The position numbers and the translations under genes are program-made. Under the pieces are notes generated by a model. That model was given only the letters and a program-made list of their open reading frames with translations, made no database searches and was not told where the DNA came from. A stretch of DNA of 64,000 nucleotides from Ovis canadensis (taxonomy: Eukaryota; Chordata; Mammalia; Artiodactyla; Bovidae): contig NC_091262.1 of NCBI RefSeq assembly GCF_042477335.2, positions 71,100,001 to 71,164,000 on the forward strand. The letters are read 5' to 3'. Below are positions 32,101-45,200 of this stretch, one piece after another (position 1 is the first letter of the stretch; each line of letters begins with the position of its first letter).

Positions 32101-35100
32101 TTTTTTTTTTTTTTGCCACAGTAATGGAAAGAAACAGATTCCTTTCCAGTGTCTACAGATGTTTTGTTTCTTTTGATCCTATTGGGGTATACATTGTCCA
32201 CCCTTGATTTGGATTTGCATTCTTTCATATCTATAGCAGAACTCCAAAAACCCACTGACGGTTTTAGTCTTGTGAGCTCTCTACTGTCTACTGTTTGGCT
32301 TCCAAATGCTTTACGAAAAAAAACATTTGTAGAAAAGCAGCTAACTTCATGTCCCTTTCCAACCAACTAACTATAATATAAGATATGAGTATTGGCCTTG
32401 AAAAATGGAGATCCCTCTTGGAGCAAAAAATTCAAATATATTTGTAAGCTCCTAATTTTGGCAATAGGTACTAAAGGGATTTAAAGGAAAATCTTTGTGT
32501 GTCTGAGAAAGACATGTTTTACTTATATGGAGACATTTGCTTCTTTCTTTTCGTTTCTTTGTTTGTTTGTTTTTAAAATAGAATTAAACAGAGCAAGAGC
32601 AAGAGTCGAGAAGTGGAATGTTGACCATTCAAAGACTGATCGAATAACTCGAGAACTTCGAGCCCAAGTCGATGACCTGACTGAAGCGGTGGCTGCAAAG
32701 GATTCCCAGCTGGCTGTATTGAAAGTGAGACTCCAGGAAGCTGACCAGCTACTGAATACGCGCACAGAAGCACTGGAAGCCTTACAGAGTGAAAAATCAC
32801 GGTAGCTAATTCTGTTAATAATGAAAAAATGAGCTGGAATATTTATCAGTGGACATAATGATAAACATGGTAGTCATACCATACCATCTTGTGAAATTTT
32901 CACTTTGGAAATTTGCAAGAGGGGAAAATGTAGCTTTTGGTTAATGCTGGAATGTGTGTGATTAAAAATGGTGTTTGAATCTTGAGATGCACTGTTAGCA
33001 AATTCTGAATTTTAAAATATTTGAGGAGCAGTGTCATTAATCTTTTGACATACAATAACATGTGGCATGTGCTTGTATTTGGATGCCCAAAAATATAGAT
33101 TACAGTCCATTAAAAGGGAAAAAGACTTCTCAAAGGATGTTTTAGTCAAAACCATCTTTTTGTGTGTGCTAATTTGCTGATGCTCTAAAAATTATTCTGC
33201 CTTTTCGCTTGTATACTGTGGAAATAAGTTATTTCAAGTGATGTATTTTCCTTTAGAATAATACAGGATCACAGTGAGGGTAGTAGCCTGCAGAATCAAG
33301 CTTTGCAAACTCTTCAGGAGAGACTGCATGAAACGGATGCCACTCTGAAGAGAGAACAGGAGAGCTACAAACAGATGCAGGTTAGGATGGGGACAGCAGA
33401 GCTCTGTTTTCTTTTTAAATATTTTTATTTATTTATTTATTTATTTGGCTGCACTGGGTCTGAGTTTTGACATGTGAGATCTTTAGATGTGGCGTGTGGG
33501 ATCTAGTTCCATGACTGGGGATCGAACCTGGGCCCCCTGTATTGGGAGTGGAGAGTCTTAGCTGATGGACCACCAGGGAAGTCCCATGGCTGTTTTATTA
33601 TTTGAATGAGGAGGAATCACTTTATACCATTCATAGCACATGTACTAGAATAAAATTCTACAGTGTATTTCAGAAAATTTTGTTTCTGTGACAAAAACTA
33701 AGTATTTGAATATTTATCTTGATCCTTGCTAAATGTATTTACTTTTATATGTTGAAAATTTAAAACACTTAGTGTTCATTAGATGCATACACCTTTTCAT
33801 TTAATTTGATTGTGCAACAAGCATTACCAGTATTTGATTAAAAGCTAATTTGAGGCATCTCATTTATTCTTTTTATTTAAGCTTTTTCTGATTCCAAGTT
33901 AATCTGATTCTATAATTGTAAGAGAAAATTGTACATCATGTTTATTTAGAATTATACTCTTAAGTGAATTTTTTCATCTAGTTTAGTGATTTTTCAGCTC
34001 TGAGTCAGACAGTGAAGAATTTGCCTGCAATGCAGGAGACCAAGGTTTGATCCCTGTGTTGGAAAGATCCCCTGGAGAAGGAAATGGCAACCCACTCCAG
34101 TATTTTTGCCTGGAGAATCCCATGGACAGAGGAACCTGGCAGGCTGTAGTCCATGGGGTTACAAAGAGCTGGACATGACTGAGCACCTAACACACACACA
34201 CACAGAGCTTTTGAAAATAAGGATAAAATATAAATAATTCTCAGAACTAAATTTAGGCTAGTAAGGGACAGACCTTGTGTTCTTTAGAGTGTGCTTTTAA
34301 AGTTTCTTATGCTAAAAAAAAATTACATTGACTAGTTTAGTAGACAGTTTGAAATAAAGGAAAAATGTTAGCCATGATATTAGAGAAGATATAGCTGTGT
34401 ACCTGTGTCTTCCATTTGTTTTCTAATAGACTTTTTAGTTTTCTGTAGACCGTTATTCATTGATCAGTTAGTATCAGATCAGACCTGGTATTCAAGTGAT
34501 CAGATTCACCAGGGTAACCGATTAAAAAACAGATTTCTAAGCCCAGTCTTGGAAATTTCTATTCAGTTGAGCCCAGGGAAGGCCTTGGTTGGCTGTTTCT
34601 TTTTTTTGGCTGTGTTTTTAACAGACTTCCTCACTGATTTTGATGCGTTGCCATGTTTGGGAACCACAGCTTAGAGTTCCAGTGCTTCAGTTCCTAACAA
34701 ATGAAGACCTTTATTTTTTTTTACCTCCCTATTTCATGGGCTGAGCTAATAAATCCCATAAGATATCTAAATGGATGGTTGTAAACTCTCTCAAAGCAAA
34801 ATGATAATAAGTATGATATAAAAATTTGCCACAGAGTGAGTTTGCTGCACGCCTTAATAAAATGGAAGTGGAACGTCAGAATTTGGCAGAAGCAGTTACG
34901 CTGGCAGAAAGAAAACACTCAGATGAGAAGAAGAGAGTGGATGAGCTACAGCAGCAAGTCAAAGTGCTGAAGTCCAACTTGGACTCCTCTAAGCAAGAAT
35001 TAGCTGACTACAAGCAAAAAGCTACTCGAATACTCCAGGTGAGCCTGAGACGCACGTGTGTGAATGTTCAGGCAGGCCAGTTGACGGAGAGGCTCCCTGA

Positions 35101-38100
35101 AGCGCTTTGTAGATAGATCTGTGGGGTGCTTTGTTCCTTTTGGCTGCATTGGCTTACTTCAGGTGTCTTGTTCTTCTTAGAAATATTATAAAAGAGATGA
35201 AATGTTTCCTGCTCCCACCACTTTTGTCCTTTTAAGAAAAATATTCATCCTTCCACTACCTAGTTCAGGTCTTCAACCTGTCACCTTAATCACCATGATA
35301 ACATCAGTGTTTGTCTTTAACAGTTATTCGATTCTCCCTTGTTGATTCTCTTGAATTTTTCAGAGCAATTGGCCTAGGCCTCCTCCCACTCTCAGATCTC
35401 CTCTCCCACCTTTCCACCTTCCCTTTAATTAATTCAAGACTGTAGTTTTCAACTTCTCTTTCCTTTGCCTTTCATATCAGAGGGAAGACATGTCCTTTTA
35501 TTTTTTACCCCCCTTGGGTAATTTTTCTGCCTGTACTTTGATTCCTTCCGCCTCATTTAAGCCCATTCTCCATCAAGTCTGTCCTGTGTCTTCCTCTGTG
35601 TCTTTGTCTCTGCTGCCTTCTTCTGGCTCAGCTTGGTCAAGAGCATGTGGTTACTTAGTAGAAGAACAAAGACCAGATCGTGAAACCCTAGTTACTACCT
35701 ATGGTGGAAGAAACATCGCTTTTGGCCCTTTTGATCACTTTGGTCCATTTCTCTGTCCTCCTTCCTTTTAATGCCAAACTTGTCAGAATTAGGGCTTCCC
35801 TATTGGCTCAACTGGTAAAGAATCCGCCTACATTGCAGGAGACCCCAGTTCAATTCCTGGGTTGGGATGATCCACTGGAAAAGGGATAGGCTCCCCACTC
35901 CAGTATTCTTGGGCTTCCATGGTGGCTCAGCTGGTATAGAATCTGTCTGCAATGTGGGAGACCTGGATTCAGTCCCTGGGTTGGGAAGATCCCCTGAAGA
36001 AGGGAACAGCTGCCCATTCCAGTATTCTGGCCTGGAGAATTCCATGGACTGTATTTGTATAGCCCATGGGGTCACAAAGAGTTGGACACGACTGAGTGAC
36101 GGGATTAGTGTTCTCTCTCCTCCATTTTAGAACTATTAACTTTAACTCCTTCATGTAATTTCTGTCCCCACTTCATTTCTGAAATTGTCTTCTCAAAGTC
36201 TTTAATGACCTAAATATTTTCTGTCCTATTAGTTTCCATCCACTTTGATTTTGGTAGAATGTGTTGACCCTGTGAACCCTCCTATCTTCTTGAAAGTCGC
36301 CTTGTAATTTTACTTGTACGGCCTCAGCTCTGTCTTCTCTTTACTGCTGTTTCTCTTGGGCGCTCTTCTTTTGTCCTCTTTTGCTATTCTTTCTTACTTT
36401 GCTGTTATTCTTCCTTATGTTGCTTTGTCGTATACTCTTGCTTCTATCACTTGATGTGACTTCAGCATGGCTCCAACTCTAACTTCCTACCTGGTTTCTA
36501 AATGCCTGCTGTGCTTCTCTACTTGGGATATGGTATTGCAAACCCCAAATCAGCTTTCCCCTCATTCTCCTGTTTTGGTAAATAATATTGCTGTCTTCCT
36601 AGAAAGTGAAGCTTGAAACCATATTGTCCTTTTGACTTTAGCCCCTGCTTGCTATTGGCTGGGAACAGCTTTTTTTTTCTACCTCTATGAAATATCATAT
36701 CTGTCTCCTTCAAACTCTTCTATATAATTATCTGTGTTCAGTTCAGTCGCTCAGTTGTGTCTGACTCTTTGCGACCCCATGAATCGCAGCACGCCAGGCC
36801 TCCCTGTCCATCACCAACTCCTGGAGTTCACTCAAAACTCATGTCCATCGAGTTGGTGATGCCATCCAGCCATCTCATCCTCTGTCGTCCCCTTCTCCTC
36901 CTGCCCCCAATCCTTCCCAGCATCAGAGTCTTTTCCAGTGAGTCAACTCTTCACATGAGGTGGCCAAAGTATTGGAGCTTCAGCTTCAGCATCAGTCCTT
37001 CCAATGAACACCCAGGACTGATCTCCTTTAGGATGGACTAGTTGGATCTCCTTGCAGTCCAAGGGACTCTCAAGAGTCTTCTCCAACACCACAGTTCAAA
37101 AGCATCAATTCTTTGGCACTCAGCTTTCTTCACAGTCCAACTCTCACATCCATACATGACCACTGGAAAAACCATAGCCTTGACTAGACGGACCTTTGTT
37201 GGCAAAGTAATATCTCTGCTTTTCATAAATGTAATTTGTTAATTTATTTAAAGGGTTCTTAATTGAGCTCTTAACTGTTCACTTGCACTCTGATAGGTGC
37301 TGAGGATACTGAGCTCAAAAGATGTGTCCTCTTTCTTAAGGGAGCATTTGATTTAGTGGGACGACACTGAGGCAATTGATATAATGAAATTATTGATGCA
37401 GCACTGTGGGAGCTTGAAGCAAGAAGCCCTTAACAACTGCCTGGAGATGTCAGGGATCACTGGAGATCTGTATGAAGAGAAACTTGAAGGACGAGTAGGA
37501 GGACTCGTGATCGAGCAGAGATTTCAGATAGAACAGCCTACGCCAGAGTAAAGGGGGCCCAAAGGAACACAGTATGTTTAAGGGGCTACACCTAGTTCTC
37601 TGTTGCTAGAGCAACAAGTATTAGAGATCAGGAGACAGGAGGGAAGACTCAAAGACAGCCGATGTCAGATTGTGGAAAACCTTGCCTACCAAGCAGAGAA
37701 GTTTTGATTTTATCCTGTAGGTGATGGTAGGGGGTGAGAGGTGTTAGAGAATTTGAGCAGCCTGATCAGATTTGGGTGTAAGAACTGTGGCAGCTGTGAA
37801 GAGGTGAGGGGAGAGCTGACATCTAAGATGGCATCTAGGATGATTCCAGGTTTCTGGTTTGAGTGTTCCCCTGTACTACCAAAGGGAAAACAGGAAAAAC
37901 AGCAGGTTAGGGTTGAAGAGTATGATAAATTATGGTGAGTTTGCAAAGCTGATGTGGCATTGAGATGACAGTATCAAGAAGGCCATCAGAAATGCAGGTC
38001 TGAAGCTCAGTAAAGAGATCTGCTTATTAGCCACATGGAGGTATGGAGATACAGATCTAATCCTGTTTGTTATAAAAAATTTGAAAAATGCAGAAAAGCT

Positions 38101-39256
38101 TGCAGACATCACCTGTAATTCTACCACATAAAAAGGAGAAACTATTTTTGATGGAAGAGAGTATTTAAGGTGAAGGAACCAATGGTCCTTGCTGTTACTG
38201 GCCTTAGATTACAGCACTTTTTCAACTAGTCTTCCCACCTCAAGTCTCTTCTTCCAACTCATCCTTATACTAGGGATCAACAAACTTTTTCTGTAAAGGG
38301 TGAAATAGTACATATTGTAGATTTTGAGGGCTGAATCTGGTTTCTGTCACATGTTCTTTGTCTTGTCTTTTTTATAATCCTTTGAAAATATAAAAACCAT
38401 CCTTAGCTTAGTGGGCTGTACAAAAAAAGGTCACAGGCCAGACCTGGCCCATCAACCATAGTTTGTGAACTGCTGCCTTAAACCACTCCCAGATGTCCCC
38501 TCCTCAAACGCATCTCCGGTCATAGCACTTCCTTATCCACTTCCTGGCAGTTGGTTTTAGACTGCTAAATAAAATTCGAACATTTTAGCCTGTGATCTGA
38601 AGGCCCCCCAAAATTGGTCCTAACATGCTCTCTGACCACATCTCAGAATACTTTCAGGCTCTCATGCTTTGGGGTTTTTATGCTTTGTCCCCTGTTTTCT
38701 GTACACCTTTTAAAATCTTAGCCTTTTTCCAGGACCAGTAGAAGAGCTGTCTTTTGAGTAAACTCTTCTCTTCTCCAGAAGTGGTTTGTCCTGCTCAGAA
38801 CTCCGCAAGTAATCTTCCTCCATCCAGCCTTCTCGCAGCTTGTGTTTACTGCCTTCTGTTGGATATTTGCCACTTCTCTTTTATTGTTAAGCAAAGGGTA
38901 CTATCTGGAGTGAGAGACATTATTTTTATCACACAGAACACTTAGCATAGTTCGAAACCCACTGTAGATGCTCCATGAATATTTGTTGAGTGGAATATAA
39001 TGGGAGGGGAAAAAGCATAAGAAAGAATGAAGAGAAAGTTTGAGAATACTCTTGTTAATAAGTTTTCAACAGTGACGTGGTCCTGGGGACTACAGTCCAA
39101 GAACACTACACAGCAAAGCTCTGTTTCATTTTTATCCCTATGGATTTAACATTCTGTGGACTTTTTCTGATAGAGAATAAAATTGAAATATTCCCATCGT
39201 GGTTTAATTGGTGTGTGGTAGATGATATTCAGTGTAGAAGCTAATCTCTGCTTTGC

Positions 39257-39287
<31 letters not shown>

Positions 39288-42200
39288 TGACAGTCTAAAG
39301 AAAAACTGATTAATAGCTTAAAGGAAGGATCTGGTTTTGAAGGCCTAGATAGCAGTACTGCTAACAGCGTGGAGCTAGAGGAACTTCGGCATGAGAAGGA
39401 AACACAGAGGGAGGAAATACAGAAACTGATGGGTCAGATACATCAGCTGAGATCCGAGTTACAGGTAAGAATCATCACAGTGCAGCTTCGCAGACAGCTG
39501 TTTACCCCCAGGTATTAGTAGTTTGAGAGGTGACAGCTTCTGTATCTGGGGGGAAGGGTATTAGTAATGTGTGAAACTGGGGATATTAGTTACCTGATAG
39601 AAGTGAATCTAAAGCAGCAGGCTTCTTGTCCATTGGTCGACTTACAGTTATAGGAATAAGAAACATAGGTCACCTGACTCATTCATTCAACAAATACCAA
39701 GTATTTGCCGTGTGCCATGCATCTTCTAGGCTTAGAGTTACGCAGGGAACCAGACAGAATGTTTATTTTATGGATCTAACATCCTAGTAGTTAAAAACAA
39801 AGTAGATTTGGGTTCACTTCTAAAACAAGGGTGCTTTCTAATATTAGGATGGGCTTAGGGTGATCTTTCATAGTTTTCTTATAATTCACTGTTTATGTGT
39901 AATTAATATATTTAATCTAAAGGTAAAATTGGGCCACTTATTTATCTTAAACAAGGGTCTTTGACACAGGAGGGGCCTCTGAGGATGAGAAAGAAAAAGT
40001 ATGGGATAATGAGCCTTCTGTTTGTTTAAAAAAGAAAAAAACTGTCTGCCAAGAATGTTTATCATGCATCAACTTAGGAAATTATTGATTTTTTAGGATG
40101 TACATGAACAACAGTGAAAAGTGTGGAAGTGATAAGAATGGGCTGGCTTGCCTAGGGTATAAGCTTGGCTGTCCGATCTAGGTGCAGATCCTGTATCCAG
40201 GCTTTGGCTCCTAATAGATCTGTTATGTTGCAGCACTGCCCCCTCTCACTGAGCCGTAGTTTTCTCCTCTGTAAATTGCAGATGAGAACAAGGTTCTATG
40301 GGGAACCTATGTGTAAAGGGCCTCATGTTGTTCCTGACACATAACAGGCTCAGTAAATAGTAGCTGCTGTTATTTCTGAGTTTTTTTCTTATTATCTTTT
40401 AAACTGTAGGATTTTTTTTCTATAAATAATTTTGAATTCCAAAGACTTCAGTGCCATGAATTTGAAATTGAATAAACACTAAACTTTTGGATATTTTCAT
40501 GTATATTTTTCATATATTCCATGTCTTTTTGGTGAGGTGGAAAATATGATTTGTTTTAATATCTCATCCCTACCCCAGCATCACTGATGACACTGACACA
40601 TCTCTACCCTTTCTCAAGAAGTTTATGAAACTGATAATAAGGACCACAGTATTGGGTCTGGCAAAATGGAAGAATGGCTGGTAATTGTAGTAGCTGTCAT
40701 TTGCTGAGCACTTATAGTGCCAAGCACGCACTGAGCACTCGACGTATATCCTTTCCTTTCTTCCTTCTTTTAACCCCTTGAAGGAGATGACAGATTCTCA
40801 TTCTACAGTCTGAAGAAATCTAGGTGTGGAGAAGGAAAGTAGCTTGCTGTGACTCGTAAGGTGGCAGAGCCAGGATTAGAACCCTGGTCTGTCTCATGCC
40901 AGACTCTGTACCCTTAACCACACTGCCCACCTCTTGAGAATTCGTCTGATTTAGTCAAATTGATAACAAAAATTAGTCTACTTTTTACTAACCCTGAAAA
41001 TGGTAAGGAAAAATAACTTATTGCTGTTTCCCGCTACGTCCACACAGTTGTGTGAAAGAGTATTTTACCTTGATTATCTGGGAGTATCATTAATCTATCA
41101 GTTATTTCCAAATGATATGTGAAGTGCAGAGTTTGTGGAGATGAGCATATATTCACAGTGTACCAAAAGATAAAAAGCAAAATTGAGAAGCCAGTTTTTG
41201 TCTCATGTAGTACTATATGAGTGGACTTAGGCTTACCCCATAGGGGGAAAATACAGAAACCTAAAGCAGGGTTCTTTGCCGCTGGTGGATTTTGCAGACA
41301 GTCTAGAAGGTGGTTTTGTAATTTGAAGAAGTGAGAATAGTGACACCAAAGAAAGAAGTTAGAAAGAGAAATATGGGAAGATGTGAAAACAGAGAATAGT
41401 AATAGAGCTAAAAGAAAAAAAAGAAAGTAATATGGTAATCTCACGATATGAGGGAAAAAGTTATATTTTTACTGTGAGTTGATTTCTGATACCCACACAT
41501 ATACAAAAACTAATTATAATCTACAGTTTTAGGGGACTAAGGCAGTGAAGTCCTTCTTGATGTTATATTTCTATTTCTCTTGAACTTGTTAGCTTTTGAA
41601 CAGAGGGAAATCTCCCAGTGAGCCGCAGTCTGCTCATGCGCATTAAACCGGACGGTTTCTGCCGCAGTGTCATGTTCATTTCTCCCGCCGTTTGCCGTGT
41701 TACATAATGAAGGGTCAGTTTATGTGCTCCTTCTAGGCTGTGTCTGTCTCATTCATCTTTATCCCTCCAGGGCCTGCTGAGCCCCGTTTACGGCACATAA
41801 TGACCACTCAGTAAATATTGAGCCAAACAGTTCATTATTGCTTTCACATGTAAGGTTCATCTTTTTAGGATATGGAGGCTCAGCAGGTGAGTGAAGCAGA
41901 ATCAGCAAGAGAACAATTACAGGATCTGCAAGACCAAATAGCTGGGCAGAGAGCAGCTAAACAAGAACTAGAGGCAGAATTGGACCGACAGAAGCAGGTA
42001 CGGATTCTTGATTGAGGATTCCCAAGGAAGACTGTTCACCAGCAGTCATATGAGGTGATTTCTAGTAAAGCAGCTTACTGAAATTCTTAGAGCTTGAGCT
42101 CAGAGGTCCCTCCGACCTTATTACTAACCCACCCTCCTCATTGTTTGTTTGTTTTAACAGATGAAACTTAGAGACATAGAATGACTTTGAGATTTGCCTA

Positions 42201-45200
42201 ATATCATTCAGCTAATTAGAGAACAGAATCCAGGATTCCTGTCCCAGAGTCCAAAATTCTTTCTACTGCTCTGTCTATATTTTATTGTATCTTCTTGTCA
42301 GAGTATGTATGTTAGAACACTTAATGACATCAGTTGATTTTCTTATTTTACCACATTTTTACTTTCTGGAAGCAATAGTAAATTTTATTTACTAGAAATG
42401 GAGATACGACATTAGTGCCATTATAGACTCCTCTTTCTGTTTGAGAAAAAAATGCTTGTCACAAGCTATTTCTACAAATCATGCTTAAAATTATATTTCA
42501 TTATTCAATTAGCAGTTGTCTGCTCTCCAAGCCAAATTATATTACTTTAATGAACTTAGATGATAGTTTCAGTATTAGCAGAGCTAAACATGTTTATAGC
42601 CACATTTTCACAATAAGAATCTATATTTAATATTCATATTTATAATTTACTGAGTAACATTATTATTATAGGTACTTAGTATACATTATCTTATTTCATC
42701 TTCACAATGAAATCACTATGCTTTTCATTTTACGAAAGAGAAAGCTGTTTGTATATTTCTCAGTACATCACTTATAACATTTCCAGCTTTGCCTATTTAT
42801 ATTCTTTTTAAGAATTTTTTCATTAGGATTTATCATTTCTGAAACTGGTTCTGTTCTTAAAGATGTGTATGTTTTTATTATGAAAGCGATTGTTTCCTGA
42901 GTAGTAAGAGAAAAATTCACTGAGTAACAATCTGTAGGGTACATCATAGCCTGTCTTAGATAATTTAGTTATAAGATTAGCGGTCCTTCCAGAAATTGCA
43001 TTTTAATTTACTTAAGTCTATATTAAAAGGCAAGAATTTGATGTTCTTGATGGTTAGTGCGATAACTTTCATGGTTTTACCACTCCACCCCTAGTGCCCT
43101 TTTCTAAGACTTTTTTCTAAGGGAGTTAAGTAGAGGAAAGTGGAACTGAATGTAGCTCTAGGCTGTTTATTTAGTAATCAGATGTTCTGGATGGGAAGTA
43201 CTTAAGCTTGGGATCAAATAGTCCTTAAAGTAATTTTAGTACTTTCAGCCTTAAATTTTGTGCTAGCCTAGAGCTTAAAAGAAACCAGCAAACCTTGTAA
43301 ATTGCAATTCCCCTACCTAAATACCATCCTCATTTTTTCTTCTCACTTACCTCAGTTTTCTCAACCTGAGAAAACTGCAGTGAGCAGGTTGAGTCCATAT
43401 CCCGTGTGCTTCTTCATTCAGCTCCCTTTGCTTTGCTTTGTCTGCAGTTAAGTAATGCTTCTGAAGGTGCCTAGTTAATGATTTACTCTTTCTTCCCTAT
43501 CATCGCTTTACTCTTTAATTCTGACCTGACTCTTACTGATTGTGTCCATTGTACAAACTAGTTTAGTGCAGTTGTTAGTGAATTTGGAGGTATTTCTTTT
43601 TTTCCCCTCTCTCGTTGTTTCATCAGTGATGGAACAAAACAGTTGCAGGATTCTGCCTGATAAAAATAAGCCCCTGAAAAGCTGCTCAAAATCATCAGGG
43701 AAATGCAGATTGAAATCACAGTGAGATTGCACTACACGCTCCCATAATAGCCACTCTTACAGAGAGCAGCACCTAATGTTGGAAAGGATGTGGGAGAACT
43801 GGAACTCTCTCATCGTCCTGTGGGAATGCAAAATGGTACAGGTATTTTGAAAACCATTCAGAAAATAGTTTGGCAGGTTTTCTTCCAATATGTTAGGCAT
43901 TCACTTATATGATCAAGCAGCTCTGTCTCTACATAATCTACCCAAGAAAAAAGGAAACATATGACTAATAAAAACCTGTGCTTAGATAGTCCATCACACA
44001 CAGATGGCTACATCATGCTGAAGGGTTAATGTTTCATCGACTCTCTTGAAGTCTGTTCAGCATATAGGCAGCATATTGCTGGAGTGCTTACTTTGTGTCG
44101 GGCACTGTTCCAGGTACTGGAGATGCCATGGGGAGCACTGGTTTAGCTTTTGTTCATTTATGCCTCACTGTGTAGGAATTCCACTACATAGAAGAAGATC
44201 TGTATCGAACAAAGAACACATTGCAAAGCAGGATTAAAGATCGAGAAGATGAAATTCAAAAACTCAGGAATCAGGTATGAAACAGTATTCACAACTTGGG
44301 AAAAGGTATCATTGTAAAACATATATATTTTTTAAGGATACATTAAGACTTTCCCCCCCAACATTTTCACCTGAGTCCTATTTTTGGAGTCATGACATGT
44401 TATTCTACAACCTGATACAGAATTTTCATCTAATACCATTTGACTCTGCATTTGCTCTATTCTTCAGCTTGCTTCTTATACCAGTATATTGTAACCAGTC
44501 ACCCGAGGAGCGATTAATTACTCTAGAGTTTCATATCTTCTAACCTCATTGGTGGTTTTGCTGATTGCCAGTATTATAATTGTGGTTTCCTAAGAAAAAT
44601 CCAATGATAAATCTTCTTACTAATAGGTCTTTCATTAAAGTTACTGACTTTTTTTTTAGCTGAAAATGCAAAACATAAAAAATAACATGTGCCTCCCACT
44701 CACACGCACTTATACATATAAAACCAAAACAGAAGTTTCACAAAATAATACCCTATGTGCTACGCCCTCTATGTACTACTCTGTTCTATTGTTGTTTTTG
44801 TAAGTGGTGACTGTGACCTGCCAAACTGATTTCCTGACCCCCTGAATAACAGTTAGAAAATCACTTCTTTAGATGGTGAAAGAATGTAGAGTTTTGAGGA
44901 ACCGCTGAGTGCCATGGATTCCCTGCGGGAATGCGGTAATGTGGTCTCTGCGTTCTGTGCCTCTCGTTTGCTACAGTAATCTTATGAACACCTTGCCTTT
45001 CAGCTTACCAATAAAACCCTAAGCAACAGCAGCCAGTCCGAGTTAGAAAACCGACTCCATCAGCTGACTGAGACTCTCATCCAGAAGCAGACCATGCTGG
45101 AGAGTCTCAGCACAGAGAAGAACTCTCTGGTCTTCCAGCTGGAGCGCCTTGAGCAGCAGATCAACTCTGCTGCTGGAAGCAGTAGTAATGGGTCTTCTAT

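Noticed and set aside
41034-41444. 136-codon minus-strand open frame in intron 7
   Set aside because: Hydrophobic by composition only (A/T-rich purine run read in reverse); no known domain or splice context.
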